Assembly: GCA_018340375.1 (NCBI GenBank)
Contig: JAFFJZ010000001.1
Location: 71,726,001 to 71,790,000, forward strand
DNA length: 64,000 nt
Source: Gonatopus flavifemur
Lineage: Eukaryota > Arthropoda > Insecta > Hymenoptera > Dryinidae
Reading direction: 5' to 3'
Shown here piece after piece: positions 33,881 through 44,181 of the stretch. The notes below the pieces were generated by a model. It was given only the letters and a program-made list of their open reading frames with translations, had not been told where the DNA came from and searched no databases. Both the position numbers and the translations under genes were made by a program. How positions within the stretch are numbered: the stretch's first letter is position 1; each line of letters opens with the position of its first letter.

Positions 33881-35092
33881 ATTCTATGGATTTTTTAACC
33901 AGCGAAATTATAAGTGTTGTAAGTGTTATCCAGTTATGTTGAATAACATAAAAGTTATCGCGGATGCGCCAACACTCAGACCGCCACATCCAAATATGTG
34001 AAGAGTCACGCCAAACTTATAATGTTTGCCACAAATCAGATTTATTAACTATTAAAAAATCTGCATTCCAGCGAAATAAATCTCGTATTGATCGGAAACT
34101 AGTTACTTACATCCAACTACTTCTCAAATTCGATTTGAATGATTTGTATTTTGTGTGGACTCATACTTGACTGTAATTTATCATATGAAAAAATTGAAGA
34201 TATCAAATCACTTTGTCATGAAACAAGAATCATTCGTTACTTAAAAAAGGTATGGAATTTTTAATATGAAATAAACGTACCAAATGAATCGTTTTTTTTT
34301 TTCATTTTAAATGCTGTATAAAATAGATCCTACGTGTCCCAACTGTGATATTTGTTAATAGTTACTATATTTGTTGACATTAAATGAATATTTCTCACTA
34401 AGTGACAAATAAATGTGAAAATTCATTCATTTCTTGAATTTGTTAAAGTAGAAGAATAGGTGATAACTCATGTGAAAATTCACCATTGGCATAATACTGG
34501 CCGAAAGCTTTAGAAGGATGCTTGACTGAAACTTAAGACGATGAAATTGTTCCATTAATTTTCAAGTATATCAATGCTGAAGCGTGAAGCAACGGTAGCG
34601 AAAAATCGCGAGCTTGATTTCATATTTCTGCAACTTTGATTCGACTCGAAATTCTTATTCTGAAACCAGGCTAAATCAAAGCTGGCACCAACTTGCACTA
34701 ATGCTGTTGTAATACAATTTATCTTTGGATTACCAACACAGGCAGAATAAAACCTCTGGTATTAATCAACGTTCGCTGAATGTAAATTGGCTACGCTTGG
34801 CTGCCATGCTTGGTCCGAGTCATTACTCTTCATCAGCATTGGCGAAATCGCTGAATTTTTACATAGTATTTTTTCGATAATAAAAATATGTAGTTCCCGT
34901 GATTGTTTTGTTAAAATCTCAATATAAATTTTATACTCAAAAACATATTCCATATAAAAATATGGAGTATTGTTATCATGAATCTCTGATGACATTAGCC
35001 ATTCTTGGAGAATTAACGAATGTACGATGATCGTAAACATTGACAACGATTACAGAAACAATTATTACAGGATAATATTGGTCCAATTTTTC
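33881..35092. other. unannotated AT-rich stretch
   Basis: Nothing supported. Confidence 0.35.
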
Positions 35093-35488
35093 TTAGTCGT
35101 GTTCTATTTCTCGCGAATCCCAGAGCGAATTTGGATTTTTTTCAGTACATGATATCAACCACCATACAATATGATTAATTGTGCTGTGAGATGGCTTTCG
35201 CCTTATCCGATCCTGTCCGAGATTGGCGTTACAGCATGTTTTTCTCAGAGCAAGGAATAAATAGCGGGATATTTCTATGATCCGTTTTATAATTCTTCTC
35301 TCTATAATTGAATTATATGAAAATATATATATAATCCTTCTAATGGAATCATCATAACATACATTTGTTCGTGCTTGTTTTTCTAATCGTGAGGTTTCAT
35401 CACAACCTTGACATGTACGATTTAGGAAAAGAATAGTAAATATAATTTGGATTGATAGGATTTTTATAGTGGTAATCTTCAATTTCAT
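35093..35488 (-). CDS. orphan 131-aa open frame with signal-peptide-like start (doubtful)
   Basis: An ATG-started frame of 131 codons. Residues 1-28 look like a secretion signal: basic MKLK, then a hydrophobic stretch around ILSIQIIFTILFL, ending TCQG. The remainder has cysteines at 29, 44, 85, 86 and 114 and several basic pairs (50-51, 64-65, 68-69, 96-97) where prohormones are often cut. The CC pair and dibasic sites recall small secreted peptides, but the cysteine spacing does not fit insulin, trissin, CHH/ITP or other families I know. Composition is AT-rich like the noncoding surroundings, and there are no supporting promoter or splice signals. It may be a chance frame. Confidence 0.2.
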   Translation of the reverse strand: MKLKITTIKILSIQIIFTILFLNRTCQGCDETSRLEKQARTNVCYDDSIRRIIYIFSYNSIIERRIIKRIIEISRYLFLALRKTCCNANLGQDRIRRKPSHSTINHIVWWLISCTEKNPNSLWDSREIEHD

Positions 35489-37658
35489 GCTATTGAATTC
35501 GATCACACTTCCGTTTAGATGATTGAATAATTTCCTCGTTGACGAAAAATTCTGCAAAGCAAGGCATATGAGATAGAAAAAAAAACCATATCAGATTCGT
35601 TATATTCAATTTGGACAGTTGTTTGCGGATTGTTCACCCATGATCTTACGTGAAACCGTAAACGCGTTGCATGCTGTGTACAATTACACTCTCTTCTTTG
35701 GAAGCAAAATACATTGGCAATCGTACACGTATTTACTTTTGTACCAAAAGTACACTTTTCAGAGTTCATCGAAACAATGTTTTGGCATTTTTCACACAAC
35801 TCAACGATAAGCGTGCAATACAAAGTACATTGTGTCTCCCGATTGCGACTCTCAGAACGAATAAGTCGATAATCGATATGTGATGACCATGTCTCGTTCG
35901 TGTCTCGTCGTAGCGTGTTTGAAACTCTGGTGATCCGTCATTGAGTCCGATATTATCCATACATAGCATCCAACAAGCGAGAGAGAAAGAAAAGAGATAA
36001 TAATGCTTGATTCTGAATTTAAAATACAAAACTACATAAACACAGGATGGAGTCGGTCGTTTTATGCGTGACTACGACAGATTGTCGATTGTTCAAGACT
36101 GATACCAATTGAAAATCTAAAAACCTAACATCTATCGTGTTTTAGATAACAAAACTTGTTCGAAAGTAAAAACCGAATCCGCGTGAGTCATGCATGAATA
36201 CGCATTTGAGGAAAATGTATTGCCGAGGTTGATTTCTAACGGATCTATCGAACGTTCATCTTCGAGTCTTCATAAAAACTATGATGCGCACAATCGATTT
36301 ACAACTATGAAAAATTCTGCTCGAGGTTTCGAATTAATTATTATTCCTTTCATTTTCTGAGGCGGAGATTTATGATTATCGAAATTTAAATGGAAATTGA
36401 ATTATAAAGTCTTTTTCTTTTATAGGGACTCGTAGACTCGTAAAATACTCTATGCAGCAATAAATCTTTTCCGTGTGATTTACATATCTACAAACATATG
36501 TTTTTGTTCATTTGAATTGATATATGTTTGTAATCTGAGATATGATACGTGACAATCAAACGAGCAGATTTTGCAACATCCAATTAACAGCGGTAGCTAC
36601 ACTAATAAGAGGTTCGACTCTCTGCCTAATTGGGTTCAAGTGCCATTGCTTAATACGTGATCGTAACATTCAACTGTTGTATCGCATGCATCTAACGAAT
36701 CTATTATAGCAATCAGAAATTATTCCATGTATAACAGTGGGACAACTAAGCTAGAAATGGCACTAAATTTTGATAACATTTTCATAAAATTCAATTTATT
36801 TTCTATAACACTCACTGTACTCGAAATTTCATCCCTAATAGAATCGTTGCGAGGCAATCACGTACTTCTTCTGTACAGTTGATTGAACTTCAATCCGACA
36901 TACTTAAAATTCTCGTCCTTCTCAATTTTTTTGCTAGATATTCAATGTTATACAGCGGAATGGCATTAACAGGATGTTACAAACGCATGTCATGATTTTT
37001 TATCCATAAAATTGGACTTATCGAGAAATCAATGCGATTCGAGTTTTCGAAATTTTTCAAATCGTTATTATTTTGCTTTCAATCACAGGACGGAATCATT
37101 ATTTATTTCACAAAGAACTGGTTTCATTTCGCTGGATGCATCCAGAAATTGCAGGTTTTGTTTTTTTTTCCATGAAATGCGAATAAATACCAGCGAGGAA
37201 CTCGCTTCTCGTATTCTTTCTTCAAATTGAAATAAATGAATGAAATTATTCACCCCATGAATTATTTTTTGTTTCATTAAATTTAATTCACCTTCGACAC
37301 ATAATTCCACTTTATCATTGTGAACACAGTGAAGATGACTTTGTAATTACATTTATCAGCCGTATATATATCTGTATATGTTCTTGCGTGTACTACTACA
37401 GAACCAGAAGAACATGGTAGTCTTTAATGGTTACATTACACGTCATGTAATTACGCATGTATACTCCTTTCGTGTACGATGTAATGGCGTTCCTTGTAGC
37501 GATGTTGTAGTTTATATTCCTCACAACTTTCTTACCTCCCGTATAAAATATGCAATACGCTGCGAGGTTTTCATTTCTTTCCGATTATTATGACAGAATT
37601 TTCAATGTTCTTTTTTTTCGTTATCCATGGAGTACGAAGATCATCAAAGGATGAACCA
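35489..37658. other. unannotated stretch
   Basis: 35600-36300 is somewhat richer in CpG and contains GTGAGTCATGCATGA near 36183. No exon can be supported. Nothing else seen. Confidence 0.3.
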
Positions 37659-37904
37659 CACGGAGAAAAAAGATCATGGAATTATCGCTAGGAAGGATAG
37701 TAAACTGGTGACAACTACGAATTTCTGTGCACAGTCACTAACAGAGACGGGTAATGGTTCCTATTTTGGTATATTAGAATACAATATAGTATACCAAAAT
37801 AGGAACCATTACCCGTCTCTGTTAGCGACTGTGCACAGAAATTCGTAGTTGTCACCAGTTTACTATCCTTCCTAGCGATCATTGCTAGATCTTTTTTCTC
37901 CGTG
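37659..37904. mobile_element. near-perfect palindromic MITE, 246 bp
   Basis: Arms of about 113 bp (CACGGAGAAAAAAGATC ... ATTTTGGTATA and its inverse) are almost identical, differing at only a few sites near the outer end, and are separated by about 18 bp. The element would fold into a single long hairpin. The arms carry AGTAAACTGGTGACAACTAC, also found in the older copy at 2011-2266. Flanking bases do not give a clear duplication (CA on each side is possible). Non-coding. Confidence 0.85.
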
Positions 37905-38024
37905 CAGTCTTTCAAGGGACGTGGATAACGTGTGTTAATCCTGAAGAAAATACAGTTGTTTCGGAAAACTTTGCGGACTTTGTTTGAGCACAAACCGGCG
38001 CCTGAGCTAATTTATCTTCTTCCA
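37905..38024. other. short spacer between MITEs
   Basis: Nothing seen. Confidence 0.4.
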
Positions 38025-38273
38025 CCGAGAGAAAAGAGTTGTAAATTTTACCTCTCGTTAAGTGAATATATGAATGATTTAAGAATGTAGTACGAGCTAC
38101 TACAATTTTAGCTAATTCCACCGCAGGGAAAGTAAGGTGCACTTCAGCTATGGTATATTTCACTTGCGTTGTTGTAGAATCAATTGGAATTGTGATCGCT
38201 TACCTACACTAAATTCTAAATCATCCATATATTTACTCAATTGTAAATTTTACAAGTTTTTTTTTCCTCAGTG
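38025..38273. mobile_element. MITE with CACYGAGRRAAAA termini, 249 bp
   Basis: The left end CACCGAGAGAAAAGAGTTGT, followed by AAATTTTAC, pairs with the inverted right end GTAAATTTTACAAG...CCTCAGTG. The arms also share ATATATGAATGATTTAAGAA-like words. No clear target duplication. A similar CACCGAGAGAAAAATT word occurs inside the foldback element at 27037. Confidence 0.65.
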
Positions 38274-39180
38274 TCTAATCAGAAGGATGGATGATCACAA
38301 TTTATTTACAAAACACCAGATTGGACAGATTTGATGACACTACGCTTGAAATAACATCAGATCACTCGAATTACTTGAATCAGATTTACGTTTTTCCATG
38401 AAAATTTGTGCATCAAGTAATGTGCGATTGTAGGGGAGCTTCGTTAGAGATATAAAAATGATATCATTCATGTTTTATTCATCTACATTTTATATATATA
38501 AGTTTCAGAGAGAATGAGTACGTTGCGATGAATAAAATCGCGTTATCGTGACAATCTGGAAATTCTCTTGTACATTAAAAGCAATGAAGAGAAGAAAGAG
38601 TGAGAATTGATGTGATAATGTTTAATTGCGTAGGAAGAGGTCAGATTCATTATCGAGAATAATGAGAATAAATTACATGACTAACGATGAGGTTCTCGAA
38701 ACAGATAATATCAATGCGATATTCCCACAGATGAATATTTTTCCTTTCCTTGATACGAGGGGAACAAAAAGAGAAATAAAAAGAACGCAAATAAAGAACC
38801 CATATTTGTATAGATATTTACCTGAGCTTCACTTTCATCCACAGCCAATGAACCGTGGCACTGCATACTCAGTGTAGCTGCCATCGTTTTGAAATAATAA
38901 TCGTTTCGTGCCTGAGAGACTCAAAGTGATGCAATACTCGATAATTTTAGCCGGCATTAACTTGAGTAAAATTCCAGGCTACTGGAATACTTACACGCAC
39001 TTAAATACTATAAGCTAACCGGAGTCAAAGTCCTTTTCACAGTTTCCAATGATTTTATCATAAATCAATTGTTTTTTTGCACTTAATTCTTGCCATTTTT
39101 TTCATTAATAACCTCAAATAAAATATTTTCAACAAAGAGAAAGTGAAACAGGGCACAACCATGGTATCTATGAGTTCATA
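38274..39180. other. unannotated AT-rich stretch
   Basis: Nothing supported. Confidence 0.35.
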
Positions 39181-39420
39181 CACGGAAAAAAGAAAACACT
39201 ACTGGTTACTGTGAATGACAGCGATCGGTTGAAAAACAAATGAAAACACGCCTGGATAATGAGGATTAGCGCGATCACAGTGATGAGTATTGTAATAAAA
39301 TGCCTCAACGCTGACTGGACAGTAATGAGGACTGGGAAACGCAGTACTGCATAGAATGAATTTGACTTTCAATGTATTTTTGTGACTCACAGTAACCATT
39401 GCTGTTTTCTTTTTTCTGTG
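39181..39420. mobile_element. TA-flanked MITE, 240 bp
   Basis: CACGGAAAAAAGAAAAC on the left and GTTTTCTTTTTTCTGTG on the right are inverted copies, flanked by TA (39179-39180, 39421-39422). Next inside, GGTTACTGTGA pairs with TCACAGTAACC. The terminus resembles that of the palindrome at 37659 (CACGGAGAAAAAAG), so the two may use the same transposase type. Confidence 0.75.
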
Positions 39421-39639
39421 TATGCGAACAGCATATTCAGCGAAATACTTAACAAAATGTAAGATAATATATTTTCAAAGCAGCATTGGGCAATGGATTT
39501 GTGAGTGTACATCAGAATGATATCAATTGAAATTGTTTGGGAACTAACCGATCTGTTATCTGTACCTACTCAGGGTAGTTGTTTTGCATCGCTCAAGTGG
39601 GACTTTCTTGAGATTAGCACTCAATTGGTTGTAGAACCC
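39421..39639. other. short unannotated spacer
   Basis: Nothing seen. Confidence 0.4.
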
Positions 39640-40740
39640 CTTAGCTTTTACTAGAAAGGTCCAACTGCTATTAGAGCGAGACTGGGAAGAAGGTGACTAC
39701 CGCCGTCACAACGATGGTGGTGGTCGTTGATCGTCGTCCTTCTCCATTTCGTGAGGTCCTTAAGTGGAAAAAGGGACCCCATGCAGGTAATAGAGGCCTG
39801 GCACGAGCCTACGAACATTCTTCATTCTATGTCGGTGTATTCTATATACATATACCCGCCACTACCGCCTTCTCTTTGCTTAAGCCGATTTCACGCTGCT
39901 ATGAAGTTTTCTTCAAATCTTTTTCCACTGAGAACAAGCATCATCGAACCGCTGCTTCTTGTTATGAATGGAGGTTATCCCGATCGGGGCTCAACGATTC
40001 TTCTTGCTTATTAGCAGAATTGAAAATTTGATTCTCCACTCGATACGAACCCCCTGAATCTGTTCCTCAATTCGGATTGTTGAAATGAAGAAAAAAGGAA
40101 AAAAACAATAGTTTCAAGAATTCCCATGATATTCTCCAAAAACCTTTGAATGGGGGGAAAAAAAGAAGAAAAAAAGACAAAAGTGAAAATGAAAGAGGAG
40201 AGAATCTTTGGTATCTCTTCGAGAGTGGAATATTTAATTTGAGCCATTCGTGTGTATATCGCGCGTACACGGTCCTAAGTAAACTATCGAGATGGCGATG
40301 GAAAATACGTTTGCTGCTGTGTGCGATGCGGCGAACAGGCGTGGATAAAAAGGCAAAACGGGTTTTTTCTTCGCGTCGAACTCGTGCAAACATCGTGAAA
40401 GCAGAGAGAAATGAAGGGAGAAGGAGAAAGAGAGACACGTATTTCTTGAACGAGCGCAGTGTGGATACGTAAGTCATATAAGGCCCTTTTGTTGACTCTT
40501 CAACTTTACTCGGCTTTTTCTTGACTCGATGTGCTCCATACGAGTCCCTCTTTCTCCACCTTCGCCTCTTTGACTGTGCTCCAGGTCGAGACAGCGGGTC
40601 ATCGACTCCTCATTCTCCTCCTCGTACCTGTCCTTCTCTTTTCGTGGAACTTGATGCAAGACGTTTAATTCCATCTCATTTGTTTAAACAAGTTGAGTCG
40701 AATCGCGTGATGTGGTTTTAAGAGGAGATCATCCCGGCTT
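39640..40740. promoter_or_regulatory. long GC-richer island, possible alternative promoter or untranslated exon
   Basis: About 1.1 kb of CpG- and pyrimidine-richer sequence inside AT-rich DNA. It has two good donor-like sites: CATGCAG|GTAATA at 39786 (preceded by a 24-codon ATG frame starting at 39714) and GGATAC|GTAAGT at 40470. Several frames are open on both strands but are low-complexity or contradict each other. An alternative first exon on + is possible; none is convincing. Confidence 0.3.
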
Positions 40741-42535
40741 CTATCCTACTTTGTGGTTTTCTTGTATCCGATCGCTTCGTCGGAATAAAAATATGATGTT
40801 TCGTGATCTATAGGGATTGAGTGCTCACGTCGCTGCCATTTGTTTACACACGGTTTGATATGACCGTGTTGAAATGGAATTCGAAGTAATTGGAATTGTC
40901 AATAAAAATTTCTTTCACCGTTAAGTATACTCAAAAGAGATAGCGGGTTGAGAAGTAGGATGGAGAGATCTAGCATCGACTGGAACTATCAGGTGAATTA
41001 TTTTACCGCAATGTGTGTTTACTTTTGTGTCAAAAATCAATTCCTTATAGAAGAATCGATATGACACGGGGTAATCCAATATACAGAGTTAACTGTTGAT
41101 GATGATACATTATGTCTTCTGACTATTCGTTTCTAACAACACTCATATGTTCGTTTGAATAAACAGAAATATGGAAAATAAATGTATTTTAATGTAAATA
41201 ATTTTCTATGTTTCAGGTATGTATCTTCACAATTCAAAATAAAAGGGTTTTTGGTTGGAGAGTTTGTGAGTAAATGATTATTATTTTATTCTGGAATGTT
41301 GACACAGCATTATAACTAAATTATGTGTAATTGAAATCGAATTTTTGTGTTTTGAAACGTTAGAGAAATTTGTCTGGGCATCCCATTTACTGCATGGGAC
41401 CCACGTGGGGGCAACTGGATAACACATTTCAGCCAATTTGACTTTAGTGCTCAAACGTGTAGTTGGTTTATGTATATTTTCCATGTGTCAATTGATCGTA
41501 CAGTAACATTGATAGTCCATCAACATGGTCGGCCCTAACAATTCAATTTCTCACTCAGGATTTTTTTATGGAAATAAATTCAAAAGCAACGTGGTTCTTG
41601 ACTGGAGATTACATGTCAAAATACATTGTTACCTCATTCATAGGTATGATTTTACAGAAAACACATGATTTCACATTTCTAATTACGAATTTGAACGACA
41701 TTCTAGCGATCCTCTGAGACATCTGGATGGACACAGGCTAGAAAGTGGGTTACAAAACTAGCTAGCAACTAACCCAACATCTGGGAAACCTAGCTGGGGT
41801 CCATCTAATTCCCAATCGTAATTTCTACTAGGTATAAATAATTTCTCAACAATGGTTATTACTTCGATGCGTTTTTCTCTTATACGCATACGATTCATTG
41901 TATTCATACATGGTTTTCATCGAAAATAGAAGACAGACGATTGTATTGCAAAATCTACGTATTTATTTAGGTTACTCACCGACAATTGTAATATAAAATC
42001 ATGATTTCTTATAAATGGACGAACGCATGGGGCGAATAATACATTAATAGTCACTGAATAGAAACCTTGGCGGTACTCGTAAAAATATAATTGCAACGAT
42101 TGCAACAGCGTTATCTAGGCACGGGCGCGGATAATGATACGTCAATGTCCGCATTACGGCACTCGACTTACTATATTTTAATGGTCAAAGCATCTGTTTT
42201 GTACTACCATCTTTTGTATGTGTGCACTTATACGTGTATAGTGCCAAACGTTAACAGCATTACTTGCGTAAACTATCATTATGCTTGATGCACACAACTG
42301 TAAAGAAGAGCGGCGCGAAAATGCGGCATGTTTTGAATACTGTAGTTTTGTTGTTACTACGAGCATCATGACGGAACTGATTATTTTACTCTACATAAAA
42401 TTCATTAATAGGCGAAGTTTTTACTGTATCCTCATGATTACCTTGCCCTCGATGGAAAGTTCACTTTTCTTTTATTCTATGATATTCAAATGCTGTTTTT
42501 TTCTTTAATTTTCTTATAATTATTTCTTGAACAAG
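40741..42535 (+). other. presumed intron with recursive splice candidate
   Basis: AT-rich. It holds an AG|GT junction TTTCTATGTTTCAG|GTATGT at 41216/41217, followed 52 bp later by GTGAGT. It also has a small hairpin at about 41728-41808 (GGATGGACACAGGCTAG against CTAGCTGGGGTCCATC). No protein gene seen. Confidence 0.35.
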
Positions 42536-42652
42536 ATTTATATCGCATTCGATTCGAGTCGTATGGTTCCCTTTTCTGATTTTCAAAACTTTATCACATG
42601 TGAATCGATCGTTGAGGATATTGAAAGTCTTGCTCCAGGCACTCCCACGAAG
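42536..42652 (+). CDS. candidate internal or alternative first exon (39 codons), unidentified gene
   Basis: A T-rich tract (42494-42535, ending TTCTTGAACAAG) is followed by an open 39-codon frame from IYIAFDSSRM to VEDIESLAPGTPTK, ending at a good donor (AAG|GTAAGG). Taken as an internal exon, both ends are phase 0, compatible with the exon ending at 4995. An in-frame ATG at 42563 would also let it serve as a 30-codon first exon. The C-terminal half is acidic and protein-like, but I do not recognise it. The frame is open from 42509 to a TGA shortly past the donor. Chance is a real possibility for 39 codons. Confidence 0.35.
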
Positions 42653-42897
42653 GTAAGGATGTTCTTTTGCAGATTTTGAATTCGAAATATCGATACTGTC
42701 TAGTGTGTCGATATATTCTTTTTTTAGTAATATTTACCCCACCAGTTACTCAGGTAACAGAGTTCTGAATAGAATGATCATACACGGAAAACACAAAATT
42801 GCCTAGGGCAGGAAAATGTCATTGATTCTTTGATTTTCTGTTAATGTATTACATAATCTTCTAGACGGAGAATAAAAATTTCGGTTATTTTTGTTTA
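42653..42897 (+). other. presumed intron
   Basis: Starts with the GTAAGG donor. A TTCTTTTTTTAG acceptor-like site and a GTAACA donor-like site flank about 26 bp at 42727-42752; too weak to call. Confidence 0.3.
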
Positions 42898-43076
42898 GTA
42901 AACTAGAAACGGGAAGGTTCGTGAAATGAATTTTTACACAAAAATACGGAAGATTACGAATATTGTTGAAATTGTGTGAATTTTATAAAGTGTATAGTAA
43001 AACTCAGTTATTCATCCGTAATCTTCCGTATTTTTATGTGAAAATCCATTTCACAAACTTTCCTGTTTCTGGTGTA
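42898..43076. mobile_element. hairpin MITE, about 179 bp
   Basis: The left arm AAACTAGAAACGGGAAGG...ACGGAAGATTACG pairs with the right arm CGTAATCTTCCGTATTTTTA...TTTCCTGTTTCTGGTG over about 65 bp. TA precedes the left and follows the right end, so it is probably TA-flanked. Non-coding. Confidence 0.7.
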
Positions 43077-44060
43077 GCAAGCAGAATAAGAAAGAGTAGT
43101 ATATAGTGTATAGGTCACCTAATTATTTGCTAAAATAGTACAGTCTTTCAGTTTTATATACAGAATTGGAAACAAATTCAGTTGGGAACGTTGTCATCTT
43201 TTATTGTCATTGTTGAGAAATCTTTGTTCCACCTAACAAGAATGTAAACTCCTATCACAGCAAACAATTCCCTGTAAAAAGTATCCAGCGAAATCAGATT
43301 TCACTGCCACTGTTAATGATTTTTCCTTTTTTTTTTTACAAAGAATGATAATCAATATCTTACATTTACATGAATGATTCCTGTTTGAGCACTGTTGTTT
43401 TGGTGGAATATTTTATCATTGTAACAAATTTTTTCAAACCATTGGTGAATTCGTGAAGATGAATTTTCAATGATTTCATAGTACTTTATCAATTGAAAAT
43501 ATTTTGTAATAGATAGATAGAATTACCACTTATGGAAATTATACAACGGAAAAATACGCCAACGATTTTATTGAATGAGATTCAATGATTGTAACTAAAA
43601 CAATAGAATTGAAAGTGGAAGCAGGAAATGACTTTCATCTGTACAATTCCATGTCTTGCGAAATTCATTGAGTAATTTTCTCTTGAATTAATAGATTTAT
43701 GAGGATTCTTTATCTCTTTCTGTCTTCTAGCAGTAGAATTGCCACTAGAAAATACTTGTGCCTAAGTAACAGATAAGGTCTGATGAGCATTTAATTTCCA
43801 AGCCAGCATTTCAGGTTGCGACTGTGTTCCTTGAAACGCTATTAAATCATATTCGATAGTTCGTTTTTGTAATCTCCCATTGGGATAACGTAATTTGATT
43901 ATTTCAAAGAAACTTGATGACGTATACTATTGAAATAGGTGCGAATAAAATTTAACTGTTGAGACATTTTCACAACGATTTCTCACGTATTTTTGTAGAA
44001 TCTTTCATGGATTTTCATGATTGTGAAGGGATTCATAATGAACTGATCCTAATCCGCCAA
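43077..44060. other. unannotated AT-rich stretch
   Basis: Nothing supported. Confidence 0.35.
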
Positions 44061-44181
44061 TGGTGATGGGCGATATGTGAAAATATCAACATTTTTTATA
44101 GAAACTTTTTTCGAATTTGTACAAAGAATTTATACAAATTTCATATAAAATATCGATATCGTGAAATATCGCCCATCACTA
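44061..44181. mobile_element. hAT-type MITE, 121 bp
   Basis: The ends TGGTGATGGGCGATAT and ATATCGCCCATCACTA are inverted repeats and match the family at 47713. The interior repeats AAAATATCGATATCGTG. Flanking 8-mers do not match, so the duplication has decayed or the element moved by recombination. Confidence 0.75.

Noticed and set aside
36590..36645. GGTTCGACTC-like words suggesting a tRNA T-loop
   Set aside because: No matching acceptor stem, D-arm or anticodon arm could be built around them.
40067..40477. 136-codon - strand frame
   Set aside because: Phe/Leu/Ser-rich low-complexity translation of a purine/pyrimidine-skewed tract, without an ATG-based protein-like core.
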